Shown: one piece after another, positions 43,403 to 51,745 of the stretch
How the letters are laid out: each line of letters begins with the position of its first letter
Position numbering within the stretch: position 1 is the first letter of the stretch
Position numbers and translations under genes: made by a program
Source of the DNA: UBA7703 sp034926785
GTDB lineage: Bacteria; Bacillota; Clostridia; Christensenellales; CAG-138
Direction of reading: 5' to 3'
NCBI GenBank assembly: GCA_034926785.1
Contig: JAYFQU010000016.1
Location: 1-64,000, forward strand
DNA length: 64,000 bases
Notes under the pieces: generated by a model
Told to the model about the DNA's origin: nothing
Database searches by the model: none
The model's input: only the letters and a program-made list of their open reading frames with translations

Positions 43403-45451
43403 TCAGGATTTGGAGATGCGAAACAGCATGAGCGTATTGAGCACGCAGATGAGCGCAGCGCCCACGTCCGCAAGAATTGCAATCCACATGCTCGCGATGC
43501 CAAGCGCGCCGAGTATGAGCGCAACGGTTTTGATGCCAAGCGCGATGGCGATGTTGCTCTTCGCTTTACGCACCGTACTCTTTGCGGCAAACACCGCAAA
43601 CGGCAGGCGCGTGAGATCACGCGTTAAGAGCAGCGCGTCCGCCGCCTCCGCCGCCATTTCCGTTCCGCCTAGGCCGATGGCGACGCCGATATCCGCCCCA
43701 GCGAGAACCGGCGCATCGTTGATACCGTCTCCGACGAACAGCGTGTTGCCGACCTTCGCGCGGATCTCCCGCATGATGTCGAGCTTATCCGCCGGCTGAA
43801 GCGAGGCGAATACCGCTTTCACTCCGAGCGCATTGCCAACTTCGTTTGCAGCGGCCGCGCCGTCTCCGGTGAGGATTGCCGTATAGCCCACCGCTTCGTT
43901 CAGCCGCGCGATTGCCGCTTTGGAGGTCTCGCGCACGCGGTCGCCTACATAGATTGCCCCGGCGTAGACCTTGTCGATTGCGACGAGCACGCTCGCGTCG
44001 GAATCAACCGGCACGCCTTCCTGCTCCATCAGCGCGCGGCTGCCGATCGCAATCCTTTTTCCTTCCACCGTGGCAACGATGCCCTTACCTGCGATCTCCT
44101 GCGTGCCGGAAGCGACATACCCCTTTGGATCCGCCTTTGCTATGGCGGACGCGATAGGATGCAGGCTGTGCTGCTCCGCGGCAGAAGCCAACGCAAGAAG
44201 TTCGTCTACCGGAAGGGTCGCGCTCTCGACGCGCTGCACCGCAAACTCACCTTCGGTCAGCGTGCCCGTCTTATCCAGTACAGCTGCCTTAACGCTCGGC
44301 AACCTTTCCAGCGCATCCGCCCCTTTGAACAGCACCCCCGCCTTGGAGGTGATGGCCAGGCCTGCAAAAAACGTCAGCGGGATGCTGAGCACCAGCGCGC
44401 ACGGGCAAGAGATAACAAGGAAGATCAGCGCCCTCCGGATCCACTCGCTCCACTCGCCTCCGCCAAACAGCGGGGGCAGCACCGCGAGCAGCGCGGCGGC
44501 GGCAATCACCGCGGGGGTATAGTAACGCGAGAAACGCGAAATGAACCGCTCAAGTTCCGGTTTATGCTTTGTCGCGTCCTCAACCGCACGCAGAAGGCGG
44601 CTGGTCGAGGATTCCGCCGCAACCTTGTTGACGCGGATGGTCAGCGGCCCGCTGGTGTTCACCGCTCCAGCGGAAACCTCGATACCGGCCTTGGCCAGCA
44701 TTGGCCTCGGCTCGCCTGTGAGCATGGCGACATCGAGCAAACTCTCTCCTTCGACAACTTCGCCATCCAGCGGAATCCGCTCGCCAACCTTGACAAGAAT
44801 CAGTTCTCCAGCCGCAATCTCCTCCGGCTTCACCATCGTCTGTTCGCCGTTTGCAACACGGCGCGCCTTATCCGGATGGAGTTCTACCGCGTCCGCAATC
44901 CGCTTGCGGCTGCTGCGCACCGCAGCAACCTGCAGTCCTTCGCCAATGCCATAGAAAATCATAACCGCCGCGGCCTCGGCATAGTCGCCGAGTATCAGCG
45001 CGCCGATGGTAGCAACGCTCATGAGCACGTTTTCGTCAAAAAAGCGACCTTTTACGAAGCCCGTCACCGCGCGGATGAGCACTTCATATCCCGCAAGCAA
45101 GTAGGACGCTATGCGAAGGGCGATTTGTATCCAGCCGTCAACAAACATACTGCCAATCAGCAGCGCAATCGCAATTCCAATCGTAACAAACTGCGACGCC
45201 TCCGCGCCCTCATGTTCATGTTCCTGTTCCTGTTCATGATCGCGTCCCTGCGCATGCGCGCAGCGCTCGCAAGTTTCGCCATCCCCTTGCACAATCTCGC
45301 GCGAAACGGCGCATGTGGCGCCCTCTGAACAGGAATCGTCGCGGGAATGTGTTTCGTCCTTCTGCTTCGGGTTTCGCCCGCAGACGCAATGCTCCGCATC
45401 CAGACCGCAGTATTTGCATTTCTCGCTGGAACCAATCTTATATCCCATCAT
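43403..45451 (-). CDS. Heavy-metal-exporting P1B-type ATPase (Zn/Cd/Pb type)
   Basis: This 682-residue ATPase pumps soft metal ions out of the cell. The metal-binding membrane motif SCPCALVL (~350) is of the Zn/Cd/Pb/Co class. The phosphorylation motif DKTGTLTEG (~392) and hinge GDGINDAPVLAGADIG are intact, as is the HP-type segment HSLHPIASAI. Instead of the usual ferredoxin-like metal-binding domain, residues 1-85 are a Cys-, His-, Asp- and Glu-rich tail (CKYCGLDAEHCVCG, later CERCAHAQGRDHEQEQEHEH). The start overlaps the arsR-type gene by 14 bases, and an AAGGAG site is present. Regulation by that repressor is very likely. Confidence 0.92.
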   Translation of the reverse strand: MMGYKIGSSEKCKYCGLDAEHCVCGRNPKQKDETHSRDDSCSEGATCAVSREIVQGDGETCERCAHAQGRDHEQEQEHEHEGAEASQFVTIGIAIALLIGSMFVDGWIQIALRIASYLLAGYEVLIRAVTGFVKGRFFDENVLMSVATIGALILGDYAEAAAVMIFYGIGEGLQVAAVRSSRKRIADAVELHPDKARRVANGEQTMVKPEEIAAGELILVKVGERIPLDGEVVEGESLLDVAMLTGEPRPMLAKAGIEVSAGAVNTSGPLTIRVNKVAAESSTSRLLRAVEDATKHKPELERFISRFSRYYTPAVIAAAALLAVLPPLFGGGEWSEWIRRALIFLVISCPCALVLSIPLTFFAGLAITSKAGVLFKGADALERLPSVKAAVLDKTGTLTEGEFAVQRVESATLPVDELLALASAAEQHSLHPIASAIAKADPKGYVASGTQEIAGKGIVATVEGKRIAIGSRALMEQEGVPVDSDASVLVAIDKVYAGAIYVGDRVRETSKAAIARLNEAVGYTAILTGDGAAAANEVGNALGVKAVFASLQPADKLDIMREIRAKVGNTLFVGDGINDAPVLAGADIGVAIGLGGTEMAAEAADALLLTRDLTRLPFAVFAAKSTVRKAKSNIAIALGIKTVALILGALGIASMWIAILADVGAALICVLNTLMLFRISKS

Positions 45452-45830
45452 TTTCCCTCTCCTTGTTCTCTTCCATTACCACATATAAAAGGCGCTTAAC
45501 CATGTCGCCAATCTCATTATCGCTTAAATAGTAAACGGTTCTCTGACCCCATTTTCGAAAACGAATCACATCGCATTGCCGGAGGATACGCAAGTGGTGC
45601 GAAACCGCAGGCTGGCTCATGCCGAGAAGATCCGCCATTTCACAAACGCACATGTCGCTCACGGCAAGCATGGAAAGCAGGCGCACACGCGTGGTATCCG
45701 AAAGGTGCGTGAAGATCGCCGCAGCGTCCACCGCCGCATCCTCACTGGGCAGATGCGCGCGAATCGCCTCTTCATGTTGCTGATCAATGTGGCTTTCGCC
45801 GCAGATCGGAGTCGCATTTAAATTTTTCAT
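45438..45830 (-). CDS. ArsR/SmtB-family metal-sensing repressor, CadC-like
   Basis: This 130-residue winged-helix protein should repress its own operon and release DNA when metal binds. The recognition helix is MSQPAVSHHLRILRQC (~74-89). The metal motif SDMCVCEMADLL (~58-69) matches the CVC-type alpha-3 site of CadC-like Cd/Pb/Zn sensors. A further Cys (~10) and His residues in the N-terminal tail could complete it. The alpha-5 zinc site is only partly kept (DNEIGDM lacks the usual His pair). Its gene overlaps the ATPase gene downstream and is preceded by an operator-like repeat. Confidence 0.9.
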   Translation of the reverse strand: MKNLNATPICGESHIDQQHEEAIRAHLPSEDAAVDAAAIFTHLSDTTRVRLLSMLAVSDMCVCEMADLLGMSQPAVSHHLRILRQCDVIRFRKWGQRTVYYLSDNEIGDMVKRLLYVVMEENKERENDGI

Positions 45831-45841
45831 AAGCCCTCGCT

Positions 45842-45888
45842 TATATAAACGTTTGCTTATATACTAGCACTTTACTAGTCTTTGTCAA
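45842..45888 (-). promoter_or_regulatory. Promoter and operator of the metal-efflux operon
   Basis: On the minus strand a consensus -35 TTGACA (45883-45888) is followed by an AT-rich -10 region (TAGTAT or TATATA, 16-19 bases on). Overlapping it is a TATATAA...TTATATA inverted repeat with an 8-base spacer (45842-45863), similar to ArsR/CadC operators. Repressor binding would cover the -10 and start site. Confidence 0.7.
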
Positions 45889-45904
45889 GCATCTTTTTCA
45901 CAGC

Positions 45905-45931
45905 AAAAAACGGGCCCCCGAAGGAGGCCCG
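45905..45931 (-). terminator. Terminator after the GntR-family gene
   Basis: CGGGCCTCC and GGGGGCCCG pair in a 9-bp stem (one G-T pair) with a tight TTC loop, followed by six T residues on the minus strand, 15 bases after the stop. Confidence 0.8.
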
Positions 45932-45945
45932 CCGGTCGCAGACGT

Positions 45946-46617
45946 TTATTTCATCGTATTGGGAATAAACTGCTTGGCGTTGAGAATATGGTCGCGCAGA
46001 AGCTTGCACGCGCTTTCAAAATCACCCTCGCGGCAACTCAGCATAATCGCCTCGTGCTCGTTAATAGAAACCTCGCGCGTCAGCGGCGTTCCATAAAAGC
46101 TTACGCGCAGATATCGGTCGATATTCGCGTGTACCAGTTCTAAAAGAAAGTTGGCCATGGAGTTGGCGGCGTGAGCCGTGAGTATTTCGTGGAATTTGTA
46201 GTTGAGCTCCTCGGAGCGGACAATATCCTCGACCGGTGTTTCCCGCTGCTGGCGGACAACCTCTTCCAACGCGTCAAAATCCGCTTTCGTCAGCATCGGC
46301 GCGCTGTTGCGCATCATCATAACGGAGAGTGTCGCGCGCACTTCCATCATATCCAGCAGTTCACTGCGGGTCAATTCCGTCACCGCCGCGCCGCGGTTCG
46401 GATGGATACGGACAAGCCCCTGCGCTTCCAGCCTCCTGAGCGCTTCCCGAACGGGAATGTGACTCACGTTCAGCGCCGCCGAGATCTCGTCTTGCTTGAG
46501 CTGCATCCCGCCTGGCAATTTGCCGCTGATGATCCCTTCCCGCAGGACGTGAAAAATCCACTCCTGTGTGGCGCCAACGCGCGGCCCCACCTGTTCCGCT
46601 ATTGTTTTGTAATCCAT
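45946..46617 (-). CDS. GntR-family regulator with FCD domain
   Basis: This 223-residue regulator has an N-terminal winged helix (~15-80; LKQDEISAALNVSHIPVREA, then LRRLEAQGLV and PNRGAAV). It also has a helical FCD effector domain (~95-215) with the metal/ligand residues typical of the group (EVRATLSVMM, NYKFHEIL, NEHEAIM). FCD regulators sense small carboxylates or sugars and usually repress catabolic genes. Nearby targets could be the GH4/kinase pair 1.4 kb away, but nothing proves this. It has its own strong promoter. Confidence 0.9.
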   Translation of the reverse strand: MDYKTIAEQVGPRVGATQEWIFHVLREGIISGKLPGGMQLKQDEISAALNVSHIPVREALRRLEAQGLVRIHPNRGAAVTELTRSELLDMMEVRATLSVMMMRNSAPMLTKADFDALEEVVRQQRETPVEDIVRSEELNYKFHEILTAHAANSMANFLLELVHANIDRYLRVSFYGTPLTREVSINEHEAIMLSCREGDFESACKLLRDHILNAKQFIPNTMK

Positions 46618-46668
46618 AATTCACCTCATAAAGATTGAGAGTTGAATATCCTAAAGCCTACGAAAGCA

Positions 46669-46697
46669 TTATATATGATCGATTGAAAGAACGCAAC
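46669..46697 (-). promoter_or_regulatory. Promoter of the GntR-family gene
   Basis: On the minus strand TTGCGT (46692-46697), a 17-base spacer and a consensus TATAAT (46669-46674), ~50 bases before the start codon. The remainder of 46,698-46,899 shows no supported gene. Confidence 0.75.
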
Positions 46698-46899
46698 CTT
46701 TTTGCATAATGTGTACTGCTATGCATGAAAAAAGCCGGGCTGACCGGCTTAGAGAATCGAATCATCTTTGAGCGTCTGCCCGTGGGATCGGCACGGAATC
46801 GGCTCGCGCTATGACTTTTCCTGACAATGGTTTGTGTGCCTCTCATCTGCTGTGCCCCACCCTTCGCCCGGGCAGGCGAAGGGCAGATCACAAGCGAAA

Positions 46900-47235
46900 T
46901 CAGCGTCCGTACTTCACGCGCTCCAGGCGGATGAGCGCCATCACGCCATCACGGATCTCCGCCGGCAACCGGTCGGCAAGCGCAACGTCGTTACGGTACG
47001 ACTGCATGCCTTCCGTGTCAAACAGATAGCTCGGTTCCTCGGTGAGGCCCAGAATGCTGTCGGTTGACGTGTTGTAATGGGTGGCAATTGCGACGAGAGA
47101 CGCAATATCCGGCATGCAGCGGTTGGATTCCCATGCGGCTACGGATTGCTGCACGACTCCTACCGATTCACCCAGTTGCTGTTGTGTCTCGCCATGAGAC
47201 TTGCGAAGTCTCTTGATACTTGCTCCGATGTCCAT
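46900..47235 (-). CDS. Small XRE-family regulator
   Basis: This 111-residue protein has a Cro/CI helix-turn-helix in its first 65 residues (IGASIKRLRKSHGETQQQLG, then ESVGVVQQSVAAWESNRCMP and SILGLTEE). A short helical tail ends in RLERVKYGR. It lacks a sensor domain. An AGGAGAG site precedes the ATG. It stands alone, transcribed away from the GH4 gene across a 790-bp gap, and could control either neighbour or a distant target. Confidence 0.88.
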   Translation of the reverse strand: MDIGASIKRLRKSHGETQQQLGESVGVVQQSVAAWESNRCMPDIASLVAIATHYNTSTDSILGLTEEPSYLFDTEGMQSYRNDVALADRLPAEIRDGVMALIRLERVKYGR

Positions 47236-48024
47236 AGTTGTTCTCTCTCCTCATACATTTATCAGCAGTAGCCGTTCGGATGGTATTTGAACGGTACAAC
47301 GGATTCGGCGCGTCTAAAAAAATCACGCCTTTTGTTTAATCCACGCAAATACGCGAATAAACCGTACGATTCATTTTACTATACTTCTGGCCAGATGAAA
47401 AGAGCCAGAATATAGAAGGAATGAAACTTTTTTTCCGAAAATCGTTACATACCGGGCTTTTTGCCATTTTTTTACACATTTATCGACCTTTTACGCGATT
47501 CTTTTTGTCGTTCGTTCGACAGGAATCTGCTGTTTTTCAGATTTGCGCCCGGCATTTCGGTTGCAAGGATCACGCAGTATTCGGTTCATCCTGTAAAAAT
47601 GCCCGTACAAACAGCATCTTTTCGCCTCACGGATGCGAGCTGCGCCCGCAACTTATCTATACAATTGCTTCGTTTTGAACACGTGTGCCATCGTTGTCCC
47701 GGAAATGCAGCGCAGACGCAATCGGGCGAGCCGGCTTTTTGTTGCGATGTGACAAAATTATTATAGCGCAACCGGCCGGGTTTTCATAACTTTTTTCGTG
47801 CTGTTCAAACATTGTTTCAATATGCATCGAACAATTTTGCCTTTTGCGGCAAAAATCACTGTTTTTGTATAAAAAAACTCGGTTTTTATCTCAACCATAT
47901 AGCAGCCAAATTTTTATTTATGATATACTGAGCACGGCGCGTCGTCATGCGCCGGCTATTACAAATCATCGGTGAAACACCGCGTTTATCAACCGCTCCT
48001 TGACTGAATATTTGGAGGCGCCCC
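47236..48024. other. Long AT-rich regulatory gap before the glycosidase gene
   Basis: No supported gene lies in these 789 bp; short open frames lack start signals and family resemblance. Toward the right end, TTGCGG (47844-47849) and TATAAA (47868-47873) with an 18-base spacer may be the promoter of the GH4 gene. They are overlapped by a TTTTGCC/GGCAAAA inverted repeat at about 47835-47854. A second -10-like TATACT lies at 47924-47929. The gap is longer than expected for simple divergent promoters. Confidence 0.4.
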
Positions 48025-49317
48025 ATGGGAATCAAACTTGCAATCGTTGGCGCGGGCAGCACCTATTGCCCGGAGTTGATGCAGGGGTTTATCCGCCGCA
48101 AGGATATCCTCCAGCTCGACGAACTCCGATTGACGGATATTGATGAATCGCGCCTGCATATCGTTGGCGATTTTTGTGAACGGCTCCTCTTGGAAAACGG
48201 TATTGAGCCGCGCATCATACAAACCTGCGACCTGCCCCGTGCGTTGGACGGCGCGGACTCTATCGTTGCGCAGATTCGCGCGGGCCGCCTGGAAGCGCGT
48301 ATTCGGGACGAAAAGATCCCGCTGGAATTCGGTCTTGTCGGTCAGGAGACGACCGGTATCGGCGGTTTTCTCAATGCACTTCGCACCATTCCGCAGATGG
48401 CGCTTATCGCATCCGCAGCGGAACGCTATGCACCGGATGCCTGGTTCATCAACTTCAGCAACCCTTCCGGCATTGTCACAGAGTATTTACTTAACCATAC
48501 GCCGGTTAAGGCGGTTGGTCTGTGTAACCTCCCGATTGGCGCGCAGGAGCGCATTGCGCGTTTGCTCGGCGTCCCTATGGATCAGGTTCGTCTGGAAACC
48601 GTCTCCCTCAACCACTGCGGGGCGATCACCGGCGTATACGTCGGCGGAGAAAACGTCTTGCCCCGGCTGCTCTCTCCGGCGTCGCTGGACCAAGCCGCCA
48701 CACTTGAACCCTGGGTCAGCTATTACCGCCCCATCATCGAGATGCTGGGCGCAATTCCTAACGACTATCTACAGTATTTCTTTTATCGGGAACGAAAATA
48801 CCTCGAACTTAAGCAGGCGCCGCAAACGCGCGGCGAAGCCTGTGTGGAGATTGAGTCTCGTCTGCTCTCCTATTATGCGGACGAACGGACGCGCGCCATT
48901 CCGCCCATGCTGGCGGAGCGCGGCGGGCATCTCTATTCCGAGGCGGCGGTCGCCCTGATCGCCTCCCTGTCCGGTGCCACGCCGGGGCATCATGTCGTTG
49001 ATGTGCAAAACAAGGGGACGCTTGATTTCCTTCCTGAAAATAGTGTCATAGAGACCAGCTGCTTTGTTGATCGCGGAAGCTTCACGCGAAATCCTGTCAT
49101 GGCCGCGCCAAATGCAGCGCTCGTTTCGCTGCTTTCCAGCGTGAAGGCATATGAAACGCTCGCGGTACGCGCCGCGCTTTCCGGCAATCGAACAACAGCG
49201 TTACAGGCGCTTTGCTGCAATCCGATTGCCGCGGATTTGGATAAAACCGCACCCTGCCTCATGGAAATGCTGGAACAAAACCGTGCGTTACTGCCCGCGT
49301 TTTTCCCGCGGTCGTAA
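48025..49317 (+). CDS. Glycoside hydrolase family 4, 6-phospho-glycosidase type
   Basis: GH4 enzymes cleave phosphorylated disaccharides (or alpha-glucosides/galacturonides) by an NAD- and Mn-dependent redox mechanism. The 430-residue protein starts with the NAD-binding fold (KLAIVGAGSTYCPELM). It has the family marks LTDID (~37-41), QETTGIGGFLNALRTIP, NFSNPSGIVTEYLL and LCNLPIG with the metal-site Cys (~172), followed by the SLNHCG (His ~202) block. The substrate may be a phospho-beta-glucoside, but the stereochemistry cannot be read safely. A GGAGG site precedes the ATG. No PTS genes are in the window. The kinase gene follows after 208 bases. Confidence 0.93.
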   Translation: MGIKLAIVGAGSTYCPELMQGFIRRKDILQLDELRLTDIDESRLHIVGDFCERLLLENGIEPRIIQTCDLPRALDGADSIVAQIRAGRLEARIRDEKIPLEFGLVGQETTGIGGFLNALRTIPQMALIASAAERYAPDAWFINFSNPSGIVTEYLLNHTPVKAVGLCNLPIGAQERIARLLGVPMDQVRLETVSLNHCGAITGVYVGGENVLPRLLSPASLDQAATLEPWVSYYRPIIEMLGAIPNDYLQYFFYRERKYLELKQAPQTRGEACVEIESRLLSYYADERTRAIPPMLAERGGHLYSEAAVALIASLSGATPGHHVVDVQNKGTLDFLPENSVIETSCFVDRGSFTRNPVMAAPNAALVSLLSSVKAYETLAVRAALSGNRTTALQALCCNPIAADLDKTAPCLMEMLEQNRALLPAFFPRS

Positions 49318-49525
49318 TCGCTCGATCGTCGTTTTCGCCTGCGCGCCCTGGCCGGATGGTCAACCTGTCTGTTGCCGTAACGTTGGGTGCAGGGACTCAC
49401 ATTGCCGCAGAAACCCGGTTTCAAGTTTTCTCCTTCCTCTCTTTGCCGCTTCATTCATCCGTTCTTTCGCCGCACTCCGAATATTGTTTTTTACCCAAGA
49501 ACACGCATGATAAGGAATTCGAGCT

Positions 49526-50467
49526 ATGGAACAAAAGCGTTGCTATCTGGCCGTCGACGGCGGAAACTCCAAAACGGAATACCGGCTCATGGATGCCGGA
49601 GGCGCTGTCATTGCCGCGCGACGCGGCGGCGCGAGCAATCACGAAACCCTGTCCGGCGGCATGGACGGCGCGGGGGATATCTTGATTGGCGAGATCGAAG
49701 AGTTGCTCGAATCCCAGGGATATCAGCTGGACCAGGTTGCGGACGCCGTGCTTGGCCTAGCCGGCGCGGATTATGAGGAGGAGGCCATCGCCCTTCGGCA
49801 TGCGCTGCAAGAGCGCGGGCTTAAGCAGTGCTTCGTCTGCAACGATGGTTACCTCGGCGTGATGGCGGGGATTGAGAGCGGCGTTGGCGTCTGCTATTCG
49901 TCGGGGTCCGGCGTTACCTGCTGCGGCATCAACGCGGAAGGGCGAAACGCCCAGTTTGGCGGGATCGGTGTGCTCTGCGGGGATGTTGGCGGCGGGTTTG
50001 ACATTGCCGCCTTTGTCTACCGTTGTGTCTATCAGCATTTGTTTTTTGCAAAACCGTATACAACCCTGAAAAATGCCTATTATACCCTCTTTGACGTGAA
50101 AACACCGGAAGCTTTCCGCGCTTCCGCCGCGCTGATTCAAAACGAGGAATCGGCGAGGCAGCTCATCGGTCTGTTCTTCACCGCGGTTGAGACGGGGGAT
50201 GAGTTGGCGCTTCGCTATGCTGCCCGCGCAGCCGCGCATGCGGCGGACTGCATCATCGCAACGGCGGACGCCCTCTCGCTAAAAGCGCCGATTCAAGTTG
50301 CCCTCTCCGGCTCCATCATGACCTCGGTCGCGCCGCCAGCGTACCGTCGCATGATCGAATATGAGCTGTTCCGCCGAAAGGGAAAAAACTTTATCTTGCG
50401 CGTCAACGAGCGCCAGCCGGTCGAGGGCGCGGTGCGTTGGGTTCGCCTGCGAAATTCTCTCGCATAA
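49526..50467 (+). CDS. BadF/BadG-type sugar kinase (N-acetylglucosamine kinase-like)
   Basis: This 313-residue protein belongs to the ASKHA fold BadF/BadG/BcrA/BcrD family, whose sugar-acting members phosphorylate N-acetylglucosamine or similar amino sugars. It has the phosphate-1 loop LAVDGGNSKTEYRL (~8-21), the second domain start DAVLGLAGADYEEE and the GSGSGVTCCG and GDVGGGFDIA segments near the active site. The C-terminal adenosine motif is LSGSIM (~253). A cysteine-based zinc site of NagK-like ROK kinases is absent, as expected. It is probably expressed with the GH4 gene, suggesting sugar salvage. Confidence 0.85.
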   Translation: MEQKRCYLAVDGGNSKTEYRLMDAGGAVIAARRGGASNHETLSGGMDGAGDILIGEIEELLESQGYQLDQVADAVLGLAGADYEEEAIALRHALQERGLKQCFVCNDGYLGVMAGIESGVGVCYSSGSGVTCCGINAEGRNAQFGGIGVLCGDVGGGFDIAAFVYRCVYQHLFFAKPYTTLKNAYYTLFDVKTPEAFRASAALIQNEESARQLIGLFFTAVETGDELALRYAARAAAHAADCIIATADALSLKAPIQVALSGSIMTSVAPPAYRRMIEYELFRRKGKNFILRVNERQPVEGAVRWVRLRNSLA

Positions 50468-50527
50468 CAAGTTCGGATAACGCAGGAACATTCGGCGAAG
50501 ACCGCCCGAAACAGGCGGCCTTCGCTA

Positions 50528-50799
50528 TCAGCCCGTAGAAAAAACATTCGGCCAGGCCTCGCGGTTGTCCCGATCAAACTCCGCACGCGTGATCGAGAAA
50601 GCATTGCGCGGCATATCAATTCCGTAATCGTGTTTCACAAACCGGCCTCGACGGCATACCGTTTTGAATCGCGACTTTCATCGACGCAACGTTGCTATCG
50701 CGGATGATGGAAAGCGCATCGCCCGCTTCCAGCCCCTCAACCGCATATCGCTTGCAGGCGCGCGAACTCGGCGGCGTATCCCTGTTTTCGGTGCGCACG
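50528..50799 (-). pseudogene. GNAT acetyltransferase remnant with frameshifts
   Basis: On the minus strand, three frames in order encode pieces of one GNAT protein. AHRKQGYAAEFAR comes first, then ACKRYAVEGLEAG with SIIRDSNVASMKVAIQNGM (~50630-50760), then VKHDYGIDMPRNAFSITRAE to a stop at 50528. These match the acetyl-CoA-binding and C-terminal parts of RimJ/RimL-like acetyltransferases. At least two frameshifts and the loss of the N-terminal half show it is dead. The remaining gap (50,800-50,874) carries the TATAAT of the next gene. Confidence 0.75.
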
Positions 50800-50874
50800 C
50801 TGAAATATGCTATAATAGTCCTGTTTTATGGTGTGCGCTAAAGTATTTCAGGTTGGCGTACCGAAAGGAAATTC

Positions 50875-51489
50875 ATGCCCCAAATGAACCAGCCGAAGCC
50901 CGGCGTATTTTTTAACGAGGCGGACCAAGCAATCGCCGCCCAGGTAAACACCCTCTTGCAAACCCAAGAGCGCGTATTGCTCGCAATAGACGGCAACTGC
51001 TGCGCAGGCAAAACAACGACCGCCTCCAGGCTCGGCGCATTGCTCGGCGCGAACGTGTTCCACCTCGACGACTACTTTCTCCAGCCGCATATGCGCACAC
51101 CGGAACGCTTACGCCAGCCCGGCGGAAACGTAGATGCCGAGCGATTTCTTGCCGACGTGCTTCTGCCTGTTTCGCGCGGAGAAATGGCTCTCGTGCGCCG
51201 CTATGACTGCCATCGGGACGAGTTGCTCGCGCCGGAGGCGGTTATGCCCCGCCGTGTTTCCATCATCGAGGGTGCATATTGCATGCATCCGCTGCTTGTT
51301 CGCTCTTACGATATCAAGATTTTCTGCCGCATTGATCCGGCGCTTCAGCGGGAGCGCATTCTCGCCCGCAACGGAGAGAAAATGCTGCCGATGTTCCTCA
51401 CCCGCTGGGTGCCGCTGGAAAATGCTTATTTTTCCGCCTTCCCCATCGAACAACGCTGTGACTTCATCATCGAATCCACACAACGCTAA
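50875..51489 (+). CDS. P-loop kinase of the uridine-kinase-like group
   Basis: This 204-residue protein has a Walker A motif DGNCCAGKTTTASRLG (~40-55). The segment FHLDDYFLQ (~66-74) carries the DD pair that binds nucleoside or base in uridine-kinase-like enzymes. IIEGAYCMHP (~125-134) resembles the Walker B strand, and RERILARNG looks like a lid arginine segment. It probably phosphorylates a nucleoside or related small molecule; the substrate is unknown. A TATAAT at 50811-50816 lies ~60 bases upstream, and AAAGGA precedes the ATG. It is followed by the duplicated-terminator locus. Confidence 0.8.
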   Translation: MPQMNQPKPGVFFNEADQAIAAQVNTLLQTQERVLLAIDGNCCAGKTTTASRLGALLGANVFHLDDYFLQPHMRTPERLRQPGGNVDAERFLADVLLPVSRGEMALVRRYDCHRDELLAPEAVMPRRVSIIEGAYCMHPLLVRSYDIKIFCRIDPALQRERILARNGEKMLPMFLTRWVPLENAYFSAFPIEQRCDFIIESTQR

Positions 51490-51505
51490 ATCAATCTGCA
51501 AAAAA

Positions 51506-51730
51506 AACACAGCGCCCAGACGGGCGCTGTGTTCAACCCATCGGCAGAGTCCTACGGACTCTGCCGATGGGTTGAACTTTAGGATAAAATGACGCGAATC
51601 GCGCCATTTTTTCACAAATTCGGCGAATGAATCGCCAAATTTGAAGGAACATGTGGGATTTTCGAAATCCCCCACCCCCCTACTGGGTTTGTTGATGCTC
51701 TAAACACAGCGTCCAGACGGGCGCTGTGTT
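51506..51730. repeat. Hairpin array bracketed by a duplicated 28-bp terminator hairpin (locus B)
   Basis: The hairpin AACACAGCGCCC-AGAC-GGGCGCTGTGTT is present at 51506-51533 and again, with one base changed (C to T), at 51703-51730. Between the two copies lie 169 bp. They hold a perfect 21-bp stem with a 3-base loop (51532-51576), an AAAATGACGCG/CGCGCCATTTT stem (51586-51610, one mismatch), a CAAATTCGGCGA/TCGCCAAATTTG stem (51615-51643, one mismatch) and GGGATTT/AAATCCC (51655-51671). The first copy is preceded by an A-run and the second followed by a T-run, as if one bidirectional terminator had been split. It lies between convergent genes. No gene is evident. Confidence 0.85.
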
Positions 51731-51745
51731 TTTTCTTTATACGTT

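Noticed and set aside
46658..46891. A 77-residue minus-strand open frame between the XRE and GntR genes
   Set aside because: It overlaps the GntR promoter, has no ribosome-binding site and shows no family resemblance.
50293..50619. A 108-residue minus-strand frame over the end of the kinase gene
   Set aside because: It overlaps the kinase C-terminus in antisense and the GNAT remnant in the wrong frame, with no ribosome-binding site.
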